Shown here piece after piece: positions 50,745-63,063 of a stretch of DNA of 64,000 bases (within the stretch, counting starts at the first letter, position 1; every line of letters starts with the position of its first letter). The notes under the pieces were generated by a model, which saw only the letters and a list, made by a program, of their open reading frames with translations, was not told the origin of the DNA and searched no databases. Both the position numbers and the translations under genes were made by a program. This DNA is from Colwellia sp. (GTDB taxonomy: Bacteria; Pseudomonadota; Gammaproteobacteria; Enterobacterales; Alteromonadaceae). The stretch is from assembly GCA_016765685.1 (NCBI GenBank), contig JAESPR010000058.1, forward strand, positions 5,425 to 69,424. The letters are read 5' to 3'.

Positions 50745-53669
50745 ATGCCATTTCAGGTAGGTCAACGTTGGATCAGTGACAGTGAATCAGCTCAGGGGTT
50801 AGGAACCGTTACCGGTATAGAGCACCGCTTTGTTAATATCGTTTTTACTGCTACGGGTGAGTCTCGTCAGTATGCTAAAGCCAATGCGCCATTAACTCGG
50901 GTTATTTTTAACCACGGCGATACTATTCCAAGCCATGAAGGTTGGCTGTTAAAAGTAACATCAAGCAGTGAAGAGCACGGCACTATTACCTATCATGGTG
51001 TACGACAGGACACCTTAGCAGAAACATCATTAAAAGAAATAATGATAGATCACTTTATCAAATTCAATAAACCGCACGATCGTTTGCTTAACAACCAAGT
51101 TGACCGACTTGACTGGTTTCGTTTACGTAAAGATTGTTTACATCATCAATATCAACAACAACAATCTGAATTAATGGGCTTAACCGGCGCTCGTGTAAGT
51201 CTGATCCCACACCAACTTTACATTGCCGATGAAGTGGGTAATCGTTTTGCGCCCCGTGTTTTATTGGCCGATGAAGTGGGTTTAGGTAAAACCATCGAAG
51301 CGGGTTTGATCATTCATCAACAATTAGTCAGTGGCCGAGCGCAACGAATTTTAATCATAGTGCCCGAGTCCTTAATGCATCAATGGTTAGTTGAAATGCT
51401 GCGCCGCTTTAATCTTAAATTTAGTATTTTTGATGAAACCCGTTGTGTCGAAACTGCCGGTGAAGACGAAACTAATCCTTTTAGTACAGAACAACTGGTC
51501 TTAGTCAATTTAGGTTTTGTCACCAAACATCCAAAATGGTATGAAGAACTCATCCACGAAGATTGGGATTTAATGGTGGTTGATGAAGCGCACCACTTAA
51601 AATGGCAACAAGATAAACCTAGCCTTGAATATCAATGCATTGAACAGTTAGCACAAGAAATTCCTGGGGTATTATTGCTCACGGCAACGCCTGATCAACT
51701 TGGTCACGAAAGCCATTTTGCCCGTTTACGTTTGCTCGACCCAGATAGGTTCTTCGATTACGGTAAATTTACCGAAGAAGAGTCACACTATAGCGAAGTA
51801 GCTGATGCGGCCAATACGTTAGTGGAAGAAAGCCAATTATCAAACGAGCAAGAAAAGATTTTATCAGCACTGCTAAAAGAGTCAGATATTAGTGAACAGT
51901 TAATCGCGTTAAATAACAATGATGCCGTTATACAAAAAAATGTTCGTCAACAACTATTAGCACAATTATTGGATAGACATGGCACAGGTCGCATTTTATT
52001 TAGAAACTCACGTAATACCATTAAAGGTTTCCCAGCGCGTGAAATTCACCCCGCACCGTTAACCATGCCAGCGCAATATCAAGTAACATTAAATGAGTTT
52101 ATACTCAGCGGTTGTCCTGAAACGCTAGCAAATTCTAAGCAAGCTAAGTATGTTTTCAGCCCAGAAATGCTTTTTTCTTTAGCAAGTGAATTAGATCATC
52201 AAACGGAAAAGTGGACCAATTTTGATCCCCGCGTTGAGTATTTAATTGCTTTACTCAAATCGCTGAAAAAAGAAAAAGTTTTAGTCATTTGTGCCCATGC
52301 ACAAACCGCCATCGCTTTAGAAGCTGCTTTGCGTATTAAAGAAGGCATTCGTGCGGCAGTATTTCATGAGAATTTATCCATTTTTGAGCGCGATAAAGCT
52401 GCCGCTTATTTTGGTCAAGATGAAGACAGTGCCCAGTTATTATTGTGCTCTGAAATCGGCAGTGAAGGTCGAAACTTCCAGTTTGCGCATCACTTAGTAT
52501 TATTTGATTTACCCAGTAATCCTGATTTATTAGAGCAACGCATTGGACGTCTTGATCGCATTGGTCAAACCGAAATTATCCGCTTGCATATTCCTTATTT
52601 TGAAAACTCAGCCCAACATTTGTTATTTGACTGGTATCAGCAAGGCATGCAAGCGTTTGAGCATACCTGCATTACCGGTCGCGTTGTTTTTGAAGCGTAT
52701 GGTCAGCAGTTATTATCCTTAGCCTTAAGTGGGCAACAAACGTCTAGCGAGGCTGAACAATTAATTAGCGATAGCTGGCAAAAACATTGCGTAATAAAAG
52801 CAGAGTTAGAATCTGGTCGTGACAAGTTACTTGAACTTAACTCTTCTGGCCAAGGCCGCGCACATGAATTAGTGGAAAAAATCGAACGCAGCGACAGGCA
52901 AATAGACTTACCGCAATTCATGTTTCAAGCCTTAGATATTTTTGGTGTTCAACAAGACGATAAAGCCGATAATGCCATAGCACTGAATCAAAGTGAGCAC
53001 ATGCTTAACAGCAATTTTCCTTGTTTACCTGAAGATGGTACCACGGTAACTTTTGATCGCAATACCGCACTAATGAATGAAAACTACCAATTACTAACGT
53101 GGGATCACCCCATGGTTCGCGGTGTGATGGATTTAGTGCTGAGCGACGAAATTGGCAATGCTAGTATTGGCCTATTAAAAAATGATGCCTTACCTGTGGG
53201 GACTTTCTTTTTAGAATGTTTATTCACGGTAGAAGCAACCGCACCGCCACACCTACAATTAGGCCGATATTTACCGACCACACCTATTCGTATTTTGGTT
53301 GATAAAAGTGGTAATAATCTTGCTGACAAAGTGAGTGAAGCTATATTAGATAAACAGCTAGCGCCTGTTAAAAAAGCGATAGCATTACAGTTAATTAACG
53401 CGTTAAAATCACAAATTGGCCCACTAGTAACCAAAGCTGAAAACCATGGTGAGCAGAAAATTGCTGTTATTCAAGCAAAAGCGCTAGCCAATATGCAAAC
53501 GAAACTTGAGCTAGAACAGCAAAGATTAACGGCCTTAAAAGCAATTAACCCCAGTGTTCGCCAAGCAGAAATTGACTTTATAGGTCATCAACAGAGTGAG
53601 CTGAGTCATTATATAGATAAAGCACAGTTAACCTTTGAAGCAGTGCGTATGATAGTAGTAACACACTAA
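50745..53669 (+). CDS. rapA: RNA polymerase-associated SWI2/SNF2 ATPase
   Basis: MPFQVGQRWISDSESAQGLGTV, LLADEVGLGKTIEAGLI, VDEAHHL, DLPSNPDLLEQRIGRLDRIGQ. Confidence 0.97.
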   Translation: MPFQVGQRWISDSESAQGLGTVTGIEHRFVNIVFTATGESRQYAKANAPLTRVIFNHGDTIPSHEGWLLKVTSSSEEHGTITYHGVRQDTLAETSLKEIMIDHFIKFNKPHDRLLNNQVDRLDWFRLRKDCLHHQYQQQQSELMGLTGARVSLIPHQLYIADEVGNRFAPRVLLADEVGLGKTIEAGLIIHQQLVSGRAQRILIIVPESLMHQWLVEMLRRFNLKFSIFDETRCVETAGEDETNPFSTEQLVLVNLGFVTKHPKWYEELIHEDWDLMVVDEAHHLKWQQDKPSLEYQCIEQLAQEIPGVLLLTATPDQLGHESHFARLRLLDPDRFFDYGKFTEEESHYSEVADAANTLVEESQLSNEQEKILSALLKESDISEQLIALNNNDAVIQKNVRQQLLAQLLDRHGTGRILFRNSRNTIKGFPAREIHPAPLTMPAQYQVTLNEFILSGCPETLANSKQAKYVFSPEMLFSLASELDHQTEKWTNFDPRVEYLIALLKSLKKEKVLVICAHAQTAIALEAALRIKEGIRAAVFHENLSIFERDKAAAYFGQDEDSAQLLLCSEIGSEGRNFQFAHHLVLFDLPSNPDLLEQRIGRLDRIGQTEIIRLHIPYFENSAQHLLFDWYQQGMQAFEHTCITGRVVFEAYGQQLLSLALSGQQTSSEAEQLISDSWQKHCVIKAELESGRDKLLELNSSGQGRAHELVEKIERSDRQIDLPQFMFQALDIFGVQQDDKADNAIALNQSEHMLNSNFPCLPEDGTTVTFDRNTALMNENYQLLTWDHPMVRGVMDLVLSDEIGNASIGLLKNDALPVGTFFLECLFTVEATAPPHLQLGRYLPTTPIRILVDKSGNNLADKVSEAILDKQLAPVKKAIALQLINALKSQIGPLVTKAENHGEQKIAVIQAKALANMQTKLELEQQRLTALKAINPSVRQAEIDFIGHQQSELSHYIDKAQLTFEAVRMIVVTH

Positions 53670-53779
53670 AAAAAGAGGCAAGCGACAAGTAGTAAGCAAA
53701 AGAGTGATAAACGCACGATTTATCGCTTGCTTGTAACTTACCGCTTTACACTTAAAACTTCGAGCGAAGCGAGATTGAT

Positions 53780-54493
53780 ATGAGTGCAAACCCAGACTTT
53801 ATTTACCAACCACCAATGACTCCTTATCTTAATATTATTTTTCAAGATGAGGACATTATAGTATTAGACAAAAGCAGTGGTTTATTAAGTGTGCCTGGCC
53901 GTTTGCCTGAACACCAAGACTGTTTACAAAATAGAGTGCAACGAGTTTTACCGACCGCGACCATAGTACACCGTTTAGATATGGCAACGTCGGGTTTAAT
54001 TATCATGGCATTAAACAAACCCGCCCATGTCGCTATTAGCAGACAATTTGAACAGCGAAAAACGAAAAAATGCTATATTGCCCGTGTTTTTGGTCATGTA
54101 AAAGAACAGCAAGGCAGCATAGACTTACCGCTAATATGTGACTGGCCCAATAGGCCAAAACAAAAAGTAGATTATGAAAATGGCAAGCAGTCATTAACCC
54201 ATTATCAAGTATTGGCATACAGTGACGTAAACTCAGAAAATAATCATTCCGTCAATGGCAGTTCAGGTGAGCAAAGCACCTTAGTTGAGTTAACTCCTAT
54301 TACAGGACGTTCTCATCAACTGCGTGTGCACATGCTTGCTTTAGGCCATCCCATTCTAGGAGACCGATTATATGCCCATGAGCAAGCGTTAACCGTTAGC
54401 CCTAGGTTGCAATTACATGCCAGAAATTTAAGTTTAGCGCACCCGGTCACGGGCGAATTACTGACTTTTAATGCCCCTTGCCCATTTAACTAA
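53780..54493 (+). CDS. rluA: Pseudouridine synthase, RluA family
   Basis: VHRLDMATSGLIIMALN, LTPITGRSHQLRVHMLALGHPILGDRLYA. Confidence 0.93.
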   Translation: MSANPDFIYQPPMTPYLNIIFQDEDIIVLDKSSGLLSVPGRLPEHQDCLQNRVQRVLPTATIVHRLDMATSGLIIMALNKPAHVAISRQFEQRKTKKCYIARVFGHVKEQQGSIDLPLICDWPNRPKQKVDYENGKQSLTHYQVLAYSDVNSENNHSVNGSSGEQSTLVELTPITGRSHQLRVHMLALGHPILGDRLYAHEQALTVSPRLQLHARNLSLAHPVTGELLTFNAPCPFN

Positions 54494-54516
54494 AACGTTT
54501 TAATTAAACGTTTTAG
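54490..54516. terminator. Perfect 11-bp inverted repeat overlapping the rluA stop codon
   Basis: CTAAAACGTTT-taatt-AAACGTTTTAG. Confidence 0.5.
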
Positions 54517-54582
54517 CTAACAAGCCGATATAACCATCATAAGTCATAACAAACAAAGCTAAATTAATACTCAAGGAAAATC

Positions 54583-55527
54583 GTGCCAACGCTATTTAAA
54601 ATAACAATACTCAAACTACTTATCGCTGTTTTACTACTTAGTTGGGCAAGTGCTACTGCGTTAGCGCAACAAGATGAACAAACGACAGCAACGCAGCCAA
54701 CACCTACAACCAAAACAGAACCAAAACCTAAAGCGGTTCAAATTCCTTTGCCTGCGCCGCTAACTCAGCAATATAAAGAAGATTTAAAACATTACTTACC
54801 GAGCGACAAGATCAAACCTTTATTAGCCGGTCCCGATGATTACCTTACCTTAATCACAGAAAACACTCATATAAATAATAAAGGCGTAGCGATTTTATTG
54901 CCTGATTGGCAACAAGGGGCCACCAACCCTAAAGCTATTAATTTTTTGCGCACCCAATTACCACTGCAAGGCTGGACTACCATCAGTATTCAGCCCACTA
55001 GCACACCAGAGAATTACCCCTCTAGTGCATTAAAAATCAGTATACAGCAAGAAGAAAACCAAAAAACTATCGATGATTACACCCTGAAACTGGCTGCTAT
55101 GATCAATGCCGTTATCAGTAAAGCTAATGAATACCCTGGTATTGTAATGATTATTGCCCAAGGCAATCATGGCGCGATGTTGGTCGATCTTTTAGATCAA
55201 AGCAATGAACAAGTAAAAATTACCCAAACACCTAATGCCGTCATTTTATTGAGCAGTTATGTGTTAACTAATAACCAATTAATTGATGAAACTAATACCG
55301 CTTTTGCCAAAAAAATCGCTTATAGTGAATATCCCATTTTAGATTTGTACTTAAGATACGATCACGCCGTTGTGGTTGCTAAAGCCAAACAACGCTTAGC
55401 TTGGTCAACCAAAGAAATGAAAGTGTATTATCGCCAACGCCAATTGAACAACAATGCAACGGGCTATTATCCTGAACAAGAGTTACTAACGCAAATTAAT
55501 AGTTGGTTGAAATCTATTGGTTGGTAA
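54583..55527 (+). CDS. DUF3530-like exported protein
   Basis: GTG start; signal peptide; GVAILLPDWQQG and IVMIIAQGNHGAMLVDLL. Confidence 0.75.
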   Translation: MPTLFKITILKLLIAVLLLSWASATALAQQDEQTTATQPTPTTKTEPKPKAVQIPLPAPLTQQYKEDLKHYLPSDKIKPLLAGPDDYLTLITENTHINNKGVAILLPDWQQGATNPKAINFLRTQLPLQGWTTISIQPTSTPENYPSSALKISIQQEENQKTIDDYTLKLAAMINAVISKANEYPGIVMIIAQGNHGAMLVDLLDQSNEQVKITQTPNAVILLSSYVLTNNQLIDETNTAFAKKIAYSEYPILDLYLRYDHAVVVAKAKQRLAWSTKEMKVYYRQRQLNNNATGYYPEQELLTQINSWLKSIGW

Positions 55528-55548
55528 AGCAAAGAGCCGTAATTAAAG

Positions 55549-55596
55549 TTTCAAGAAGCAAGAATATCAAGAAGCAAGAGTATCAAGAAGCAAGCC
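55549..55596. repeat. 16-bp tandem repeat x3 (TATCAAGAAGCAAGAG)
   Basis: Units at 55549, 55565 and 55581 with minor differences. Confidence 0.9.
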
Positions 55597-55646
55597 ACAA
55601 GTTAGCGATAAGCTCTCACTTGCAACTTGAAGCTTATAACTTCTTT

Positions 55647-56465
55647 TTACTGTTTCGAAATCAAATCATACGCCGCTTGAATATCTTGGGTTTTTTCTTT
55701 CGCCGCTTCCATCATTGCCGGCGGTAAACCTTTAGCAATTAACTTATCAGGATGATGCTGCGACATTAGTTTACGATAGGCTTTTTTAATATCGCCTTTT
55801 GAATCATTCTGACTCACACCTAAAATCTTATATGCGTTATCAAGTTGCCCAGCATTGGTTGGTGCATTATCACCATTAAACTGTTGATAACTCTGCCCTG
55901 CTTGTTGATTAAAGGCAGCACTAGCAATAATCATTTCTAGTAAGTTGTTTAACTGACGAGCAGAATAGCCTAAAAATTTAGCAATGGTGTGCAGCACTTC
56001 ACGCTCTTTGGTGTCTAAATCACCATCAGAGAAAGCGACTTGAATTTGAATTTCTAAGAACATCAGTAACAAGTCATGACGGTTGCCACAAATACGTTTA
56101 AATTTCCTTAAGCGTTCTTTTAAGGGGAATCCGGTCGTTTTTCCTTCACGAAAAGCATCTTGTGCTTGTTGGCGTATTTCATCGGCCAGACCCAGTTTGT
56201 CCATATAATCACTAGCGAAAGCAATTTCATGGTTAGTTACTTGCCCTTTCGCTTTGGCGACATGCCCCATAACTGAAAAAGTAGTGTAGAAAAAAGCCGC
56301 TTGACGTGCAATATCATCGCCCTCACCACCCGACATACCATCAAAATCAAAACCTCGACCACGGTCAAACATGTGTCCTAACCACGCGCCTAACAAGGCA
56401 CCAAATAAGTTTTTACTCAACATAAAACCAAATAAGAAACCTAAAACCTTTCCCCATATACTCAT
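55647..56465 (-). CDS. djlA: Co-chaperone DjlA
   Basis: N-terminal TM GKVLGFLFGFMLSKNLFGALLGAWLGHMFDRG; TerB-like core; C-terminal J-domain YKILGVSQNDSKGDIKKAYRKLMSQHHPDKL. Confidence 0.95.
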   Translation of the reverse strand: MSIWGKVLGFLFGFMLSKNLFGALLGAWLGHMFDRGRGFDFDGMSGGEGDDIARQAAFFYTTFSVMGHVAKAKGQVTNHEIAFASDYMDKLGLADEIRQQAQDAFREGKTTGFPLKERLRKFKRICGNRHDLLLMFLEIQIQVAFSDGDLDTKEREVLHTIAKFLGYSARQLNNLLEMIIASAAFNQQAGQSYQQFNGDNAPTNAGQLDNAYKILGVSQNDSKGDIKKAYRKLMSQHHPDKLIAKGLPPAMMEAAKEKTQDIQAAYDLISKQ

Positions 56466-56574
56466 ACTTAATTTCTAACCTTAACTATTTACTCGCTAAC
56501 TCGTAGCTACAAAACGGTAATTGCTATATCATATACGCTTCATCGTGCATATTTAAGATAACATTTACAAATAA

Positions 56575-58908
56575 ATGCTTTTTTTCCGACAAATACTTTT
56601 TTCCCGACAAAGACTTTTCTGTACTGCATTATTTTTCATCGCATTGTCAATGTCAGCGTTAGCGCAAACAAATGCTTCTGCAGCAGTGCCACCGCAACTT
56701 CAATGTACTATTCCAACCTATTCTCCCATGGTAACAAATGTACCCGACGTAACGGATGACAGCATTAACATTACCTCAAAATACTCGAGTATTGAAAAAG
56801 ATAAAATAGCCAACTTTAGCGGCGGCGTTACGCTTATTGATAAAAGCCAAATAATCAAAGCAGACCAACTTGCCTTTGATCGTGTATTAATGACCTTTAA
56901 TGCCCAAGGTAACATTCACTATCAAAATCAAAGCATTGATATTCTCGCTAGTGAGCTCAATGCCAGTAAAAAAGATCAAAAAAGCACCATGTTTAATGCT
57001 GCCTACCAGCTGTATGGCAATCCGGGACATGGCAGCGCGAACGAATTACAAATAAGTTCAAAAGAAGGTTTGAGTTTATTAGATTCCACTTTTACTACTT
57101 GCGCAGGTGATCAACCCGATTGGCAAATAAAAGCCTCTGAAATTAAAATATCGGCTGATGGCAGTGTCGGCGAAGCATACCATGCTCAAATACGGTTATT
57201 CGACGTGCCTATTTTATATTTGCCTTATTTTAATTTTCCCGTCTCTAAACAGCGTAAAAGTGGCTTTTTATATCCTAAAATTGGTAGTTCAAGCAATTCA
57301 GGATTAGAAATTGAAGCACCGTTTTATTGGAACATATCCCCTAACATGGATGCCACAATTACCCCGCATTATATGTCTAAACGAGGAACCCAATTAAAAA
57401 CAGAGTTTCGCTATTTATCTGGGTTACAAAATGGCAGTGTTAATTTAGAATATTTAAACAAAGATAATGAAATAAAATCTAATAGCGAAGCTCGTTATCT
57501 AGCAAGATTTCAACATGTTGGCACAATTTCCGATAATTTCCGTGCCTACATTGATTATACTACTATTAGTGATGACAACTATTTAGTCGATATTGGCTCC
57601 AAGCAATATAACTCTAACGATGCTTACTTATATCAAATTGGCGAACTATCTTATTTTGGTCAGCAGTGGCAAACCACACTGAAATTGCAAGATTTTGAAG
57701 TATTAGGTGATAACCAAGCCAGTTATAAAACCTTACCTCATATTGAGATTTCAGCCCAACAACCTCTCGACTGGCCTTTAAAACAGCAATTATCAGGACA
57801 GTTTGAATTTTACTCTGAGCTCACCAGTTTTCAAGCGGCCACCAAACAAATCAGAGCTAATCGTTACCATGTTGAAGCGGGTGTAAACTTTCCCATTTCA
57901 ACACCGGCTTGGTTTTTAAATTCAGAATTTAAACTAATGCATACTTATTATCAGCAAAGTAATGTTCAAATTGGCAGTGAATTAAGTAAGAGCGTTAACC
58001 GTACTTTAGGGAAAATACGCTTTCATGGTGGCATTAATTTCGATAGAAGCACCTCGTTATTTGGTAATAGTTATACTCAAACAGTAGAGCCGCAAATTCA
58101 ATATTTGTATATCCCAGAAAAAGATCAAAGCAACATTGGTTTGTATGATACAGCCCGTTTACAAGATGATTTTAATGGCTTATTTAGAGACAGAAGTTAT
58201 AGTGGTTTAGACCGAATTGCCGGAGCTAATCAGTATACTTGGGGAGTTACTAGTAGAATACTTGATCAATCAAACTTAGAAGTGTTTCGTTTAAGCTTAG
58301 GGCGCATACAGTATTTATCAAGCAATAACAGCTTTGATGAAATAGTAGACAACACCCAAAACAACAATACCAGCGAGCAACAATCATCCGTTGCAGCAAA
58401 TTTATTTTATCGATTAAATCATCAGTGGCAAATCAGTAGTGATATACAATACAATACCATTGAAAGTTTCACTAACAAGAGTCAAGTTGCGCTAAATTAT
58501 CAAATTGATAAATATAATTCAGTTCAATTGAACCATAGGTATACTCGTAATGTCTCAGATAGTAGTTTGGAGCAAGTATCACTGTTAGCAAACGTTGCAC
58601 TTAATAAAAACTGGGCATTTGTTGGCCGACTCACTCAAGATTTAAAAGAGAATAGAAGCCTAGAAAGTTATGCGGGCTTGCAATATGAAAGTTGCTGTTG
58701 GGCGATACGTATAGCCTACCAAAGGCATATAAACTCAAACTTTAGCGACGATGGTTTTTTAACTGAAAACCGTGATGAATTTAATAGTGGTTTCAAGCTA
58801 GACTTCATTATCAAGGGGCTAAGCGGCAAGCAAGGCGCCATTGGCACACAAGAGATGTTTAATGCAAGTATTTTTGGCTATAAACGCCCTTACTACTTGC
58901 AAAACTAA
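56575..58908 (+). CDS. lptD: LPS-assembly protein LptD
   Basis: Jellyroll [51 protein letters not shown], paired C-terminal Cys ([14 protein letters not shown]). Confidence 0.96.
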   Translation: MLFFRQILFSRQRLFCTALFFIALSMSALAQTNASAAVPPQLQCTIPTYSPMVTNVPDVTDDSINITSKYSSIEKDKIANFSGGVTLIDKSQIIKADQLAFDRVLMTFNAQGNIHYQNQSIDILASELNASKKDQKSTMFNAAYQLYGNPGHGSANELQISSKEGLSLLDSTFTTCAGDQPDWQIKASEIKISADGSVGEAYHAQIRLFDVPILYLPYFNFPVSKQRKSGFLYPKIGSSSNSGLEIEAPFYWNISPNMDATITPHYMSKRGTQLKTEFRYLSGLQNGSVNLEYLNKDNEIKSNSEARYLARFQHVGTISDNFRAYIDYTTISDDNYLVDIGSKQYNSNDAYLYQIGELSYFGQQWQTTLKLQDFEVLGDNQASYKTLPHIEISAQQPLDWPLKQQLSGQFEFYSELTSFQAATKQIRANRYHVEAGVNFPISTPAWFLNSEFKLMHTYYQQSNVQIGSELSKSVNRTLGKIRFHGGINFDRSTSLFGNSYTQTVEPQIQYLYIPEKDQSNIGLYDTARLQDDFNGLFRDRSYSGLDRIAGANQYTWGVTSRILDQSNLEVFRLSLGRIQYLSSNNSFDEIVDNTQNNNTSEQQSSVAANLFYRLNHQWQISSDIQYNTIESFTNKSQVALNYQIDKYNSVQLNHRYTRNVSDSSLEQVSLLANVALNKNWAFVGRLTQDLKENRSLESYAGLQYESCCWAIRIAYQRHINSNFSDDGFLTENRDEFNSGFKLDFIIKGLSGKQGAIGTQEMFNASIFGYKRPYYLQN

Positions 58909-58938
58909 TAATACACACTAACCAAGATGTAAGAATTC

Positions 58939-60252
58939 ATGAAAAATTTAGTTACTATTTTACTTAAGACGTTAATGCTCACCACTGTTCTATATGCTGG
59001 TGTACAAATAAAAGCCCACGCCAAAGCAGAACAGCTAGACAGAGTCACTGCCATTGTTAATAGTGGCGTTGTACTTGAATCTGAAGTGCAAGATTTACTG
59101 GCAAATATCAAGAAACAAGCAAAAAACAATAATCAATCGCTGCCTTCTGACAAAGCATTACGTACCCAAGTCATGGACAAGTTGATTAATAACAGTTTGA
59201 TTCTACAAATTGGCGAACGCATGGGCATTCAAGTGAGTGATGCGCAATTAGATCAAACCATAGGCAATATGGCTAAAGAGAGCAAGCTTACTTTATCTCA
59301 ATTTCGCCAGGCTCTTATTAGCGAAGGTGAAAACTATGAAAAATATAGAGAAAACATTCGCGTTGAATTAATCTCTGGCGAAGTCCGTCGTAATAGTGTT
59401 AGCCGCCGAATTTTTATTTCTCCTCAAGAAGTTTCTAACTTATTAACGCTAATGAAAGAGCAAACTACCAACGATGTTGAATACCACTTAGGTCATATCT
59501 TAATTGAATTTCCCACCGATGCGACCCAAGCAGATATGACCGCCAGTAAAACCCGCGCTGATAAGGTTATTGAATTGCTTAATAACGGCTCTGATTTTAA
59601 GAGAATTGCCATTGCTTCATCGGGTGGTGCCAACGCACTAGAAGGGGGTGACTTGGGTTGGAAAAATATTAATGAAATGCCAACGCTTTTTTCTGAGCTT
59701 ATTGCTGGCAAAGACAAGGGCACGGTGGTTGGCCCTATTCGAACGGGCTTAGGTTTTAGTATTGTCAAAGTGCTTGATATTCGTGGCCGGAGAATTGTTG
59801 AAGTAGAAGAAGTCAAAGCCAGCCATATTTTAATTAAGCCCTCCATTATTTTGAGTGAAGAAAAAGCACAAGCGCAACTGCAAGGCATGTTAGACCAAAT
59901 TGACGCAGGTGAAGCAACCTTTGCCGACCTTGCTAAAGAGTTTTCTGAAGGACCTACCTCGGTTCGTGGTGGTGATTTGGGTTGGGCTGACCCGACAAGT
60001 TATGATCCCGCCTTTAAAGAAGCATTAGCCACCATGAAAATAGGTGAATACCATAAACCATTTCGTTCATCTTTTGGTTGGCATATTATTCAATTAAACG
60101 ATAGACGCATGGTTGATGCCACTTCACAAATGAACCAAAATCGTGCTGGTCAAATTCTACACAATCGTAAATTCGGCATTGAAAGTGCTCGTTGGCTCAA
60201 AGAAACCCGCGATGAAGCTTATATTGAAATTTTTGAGCAGGATGGCAAGTAA
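58939..60252 (+). CDS. surA: Periplasmic peptidyl-prolyl isomerase SurA
   Basis: [21 protein letters not shown]; two parvulin domains. Confidence 0.96.
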   Translation: MKNLVTILLKTLMLTTVLYAGVQIKAHAKAEQLDRVTAIVNSGVVLESEVQDLLANIKKQAKNNNQSLPSDKALRTQVMDKLINNSLILQIGERMGIQVSDAQLDQTIGNMAKESKLTLSQFRQALISEGENYEKYRENIRVELISGEVRRNSVSRRIFISPQEVSNLLTLMKEQTTNDVEYHLGHILIEFPTDATQADMTASKTRADKVIELLNNGSDFKRIAIASSGGANALEGGDLGWKNINEMPTLFSELIAGKDKGTVVGPIRTGLGFSIVKVLDIRGRRIVEVEEVKASHILIKPSIILSEEKAQAQLQGMLDQIDAGEATFADLAKEFSEGPTSVRGGDLGWADPTSYDPAFKEALATMKIGEYHKPFRSSFGWHIIQLNDRRMVDATSQMNQNRAGQILHNRKFGIESARWLKETRDEAYIEIFEQDGK

Positions 60253-61235
60253 TGACTAAACGCATTGCCATTACTCCAGGTGAACCTGCCGGTATAGGCC
60301 CTGATTTAGTGATAACTATTGCTCAACATTCTTGGCCGGTGCAAATTGTGGTGGTTGGCTCTAAAGCACTAATGACACAACGCGCCAAGCAATTAAAGTT
60401 ACCTATTACCTTGATTGACTATGATGCTAGCATTGAAGCCAGCCCGCAAACTGAAGGCACCTTAACTATAGTCGACATTCCTTTAACACAGCCATGTATC
60501 GCTGGCACCCTTGATGCCAACAATGGTGCCTATGTTGTTGAAACCTTAAAAGTGGCTAGTGACAAAAATATTTCAGGCGAGTTTGATGCTATTGTGACTG
60601 GGCCTGTACACAAAGAATTAATCAATAAAGCCGGCATTCCTTTTAGCGGTCATACTGAATATTTTGCCCATCAAGCAAATTGCTCTGATGTAGTTATGAT
60701 GCTGGCAACTAAAGGCTTACGTGTTGCCTTAGTTACTACGCATATCCCCTTAGCGTATGTCGCCAAAGCAATAACCTTTGAGCGTTTACAAAAAGTAACT
60801 CGCATTCTTCACCAAGACTTACAGGGTAAATTTGGCATCAAATCACCTAAGATTTATGCCTGCGGCATTAACCCTCATGCGGGTGAAGGGGGTCATTTAG
60901 GTCGCGAAGAAATTGAAATAATGGCACCGGCTTTTGCAGAGTTAAAAAAAGAAGGGATTAACATCATTGGTCCCTTGCCTGCCGATACTATTTTTCAAGA
61001 AAAATATTTAAAAGACGCCGACGCTATTTTAACTATGTATCACGACCAAGGTTTACCCGTATTAAAATATAAAGGCTTTGGCTCCTCGGTTAATATAACC
61101 TTAGGATTGCCTTTTATTCGTACCTCGGTTGACCATGGCACCGCAGTCGAGCTTGCCGGCACAGGTGAGGCAGATTCGGGTAGTATGATAGAAGCCATAA
61201 AAAGCGCTATTAGTTTAGTGAATAACAGCCAATAA
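60252..61235 (+). CDS. pdxA: 4-hydroxythreonine-4-phosphate dehydrogenase
   Basis: [40 protein letters not shown]. Confidence 0.97.
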   Translation: MTKRIAITPGEPAGIGPDLVITIAQHSWPVQIVVVGSKALMTQRAKQLKLPITLIDYDASIEASPQTEGTLTIVDIPLTQPCIAGTLDANNGAYVVETLKVASDKNISGEFDAIVTGPVHKELINKAGIPFSGHTEYFAHQANCSDVVMMLATKGLRVALVTTHIPLAYVAKAITFERLQKVTRILHQDLQGKFGIKSPKIYACGINPHAGEGGHLGREEIEIMAPAFAELKKEGINIIGPLPADTIFQEKYLKDADAILTMYHDQGLPVLKYKGFGSSVNITLGLPFIRTSVDHGTAVELAGTGEADSGSMIEAIKSAISLVNNSQ

Positions 61236-61303
61236 TTGTCGTAAGCTTTCGCCTTACAAGTGAAACGCGTGTGAGATTTTAGCCTAACAACTAGAGAAAA
61301 CTT

Positions 61304-62194
61304 ATGAACAGTAAAACCCACTTAGGCCATCAAGCAAAAAAACGTTTTGGTCAAAACTTTCTTCATAATGAAGCCGTCATTAGCGATATTATTGATGCCA
61401 TCAATCCTGAACCAGGTGAAAATTTAGTTGAAATTGGTCCAGGTCTTGGTGCATTAACCGAGCCGGTAGTCGAACGTGCAAAAAAACTATCGGTCGTTGA
61501 GCTAGACAGAGATTTAGCCAAAAGATTACGTCACCACCCTTTTTTAGCGCCGCATTTAACTATTTATGAAACAGATGCCTTAAATTTTGATTTTGCTCAG
61601 TTAGTAAAAAGCGACGATGGCACAGAAAAGCCCTTACGTATATTTGGCAACTTGCCTTACAATATTTCAACACCGCTTATTTTTCATCTGTTAACCTTTA
61701 AAGATAAGGTTAAAGACATGCACTTTATGCTGCAAAAAGAAGTGGTAGAACGAATGGCATCAGGACCAGACTGTAAAGCCTATGGCCGTTTATCCATCAT
61801 GACACAATATCAGTGCCAAGTAATGCCAGTGATGGAAATAGGCCCAGAAGCATTTAAACCGGCGCCTAAGGTTGACTCTGCTATTGTGCGTTTAATACCT
61901 CACCACGAAATTAAAAACCCAGTAAAAGACATTAACGCACTGAACACGGTTTGCTTAGCGGCATTTAACCAACGTAGAAAAACCATTCGTAATGGCTTTA
62001 AAAAGCTCATCAGCGTTGAACAATTAACTAGCCTTGATATTGATGCGAACCTGCGCCCTGAAAATTTAACTCTAGATGATTACATCAAACTGGCCAATTT
62101 TATTGTTGATAACCCGCCAGTTGAACAGCATGAAAAAAGTGATAAAAAACCATCTAGACGAGCAATGAAAAGAGCGCAAGAACAAGCGCAATAA
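61304..62194 (+). CDS. rsmA: 16S rRNA adenine(1518/1519)-dimethyltransferase
   Basis: [40 protein letters not shown]. Confidence 0.97.
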   Translation: MNSKTHLGHQAKKRFGQNFLHNEAVISDIIDAINPEPGENLVEIGPGLGALTEPVVERAKKLSVVELDRDLAKRLRHHPFLAPHLTIYETDALNFDFAQLVKSDDGTEKPLRIFGNLPYNISTPLIFHLLTFKDKVKDMHFMLQKEVVERMASGPDCKAYGRLSIMTQYQCQVMPVMEIGPEAFKPAPKVDSAIVRLIPHHEIKNPVKDINALNTVCLAAFNQRRKTIRNGFKKLISVEQLTSLDIDANLRPENLTLDDYIKLANFIVDNPPVEQHEKSDKKPSRRAMKRAQEQAQ

Positions 62195-62226
62195 ATACTT
62201 TTAAAAACATTCATGGTTAAAACTCA

Positions 62227-63063
62227 ATGGCTATTTATCTCGTAGGTGATATTCAAGGTTGTTATCACGAACTTAACGCCCTGCTAAAACAAGTCGCCTT
62301 TAATCCTAACATCGACCAACTCTATTTAGCCGGTGATCTTGTTGCCCGAGGACCTGATTCCTTAGCAACCTTACGCTTGGTAAAATCACTCGGACACTCA
62401 GCAAAAATAGTACTTGGCAACCATGACTTACACCTGCTTGCGGTTTATGAAGGAATAAAAAAAGTAAAAAAACAAGACACACTTGACCCGTTACTCAATG
62501 CTCACGATATTGATGAGCTGATGAACTGGCTAGCACAGCAACCGTTATTACAGCAAATTGGCAATGACAATGCTTACATGAGTCATGCCGGCATCAGCCC
62601 ACAATGGAGTTTGCAACAAGCCATAATACAAGCTGACTTTGTTCATCAACGACTTAGTTCTACCAATAGAAAACAATGGTTATCTGTTATGTATGGTGAA
62701 AAACCCAATGATTGGCAACAAGCCAAAACTGACATAGAAAAATTCCGTTATAGTGTTAATGCTTTTACCCGCATGCGTTACTGTTATAAAAATAAACAAC
62801 TGGAATTTGAACATAAATTAGCACCTGATGCCTACTTTGAAAAGGAAGAAAACACCCTAGAACTGCTACCTTGGTATCAACTATCATCAACCGTTAATAA
62901 TACAACATGGGTGTTTGGTCACTGGGCGACGTTAATGGGAGTGTGTTCGCATTCAAACGTTTACGCATTAGATACCGGCTGTGTTTGGGGAAAACATCTC
63001 ACTATGCTGCGTTGGCACGATAAAAAAATATTGGTCGAACCAGCACATAAACTTAACAATTAA
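62227..63063 (+). CDS. apaH: Diadenosine tetraphosphatase (symmetrical)
   Basis: YLVGDIQGCYHELNALL, GNHDLHLLAV, FGHWATLMG. Confidence 0.97.
   Translation: MAIYLVGDIQGCYHELNALLKQVAFNPNIDQLYLAGDLVARGPDSLATLRLVKSLGHSAKIVLGNHDLHLLAVYEGIKKVKKQDTLDPLLNAHDIDELMNWLAQQPLLQQIGNDNAYMSHAGISPQWSLQQAIIQADFVHQRLSSTNRKQWLSVMYGEKPNDWQQAKTDIEKFRYSVNAFTRMRYCYKNKQLEFEHKLAPDAYFEKEENTLELLPWYQLSSTVNNTTWVFGHWATLMGVCSHSNVYALDTGCVWGKHLTMLRWHDKKILVEPAHKLNN

Noticed and set aside
55503-55727. 74-aa ORF after the DUF3530 gene
   Set aside because: Runs through the tandem repeat and into the antisense of djlA; no coding character.
59493-59888. 131-aa minus-strand ORF
   Set aside because: Antisense to surA parvulin domains.
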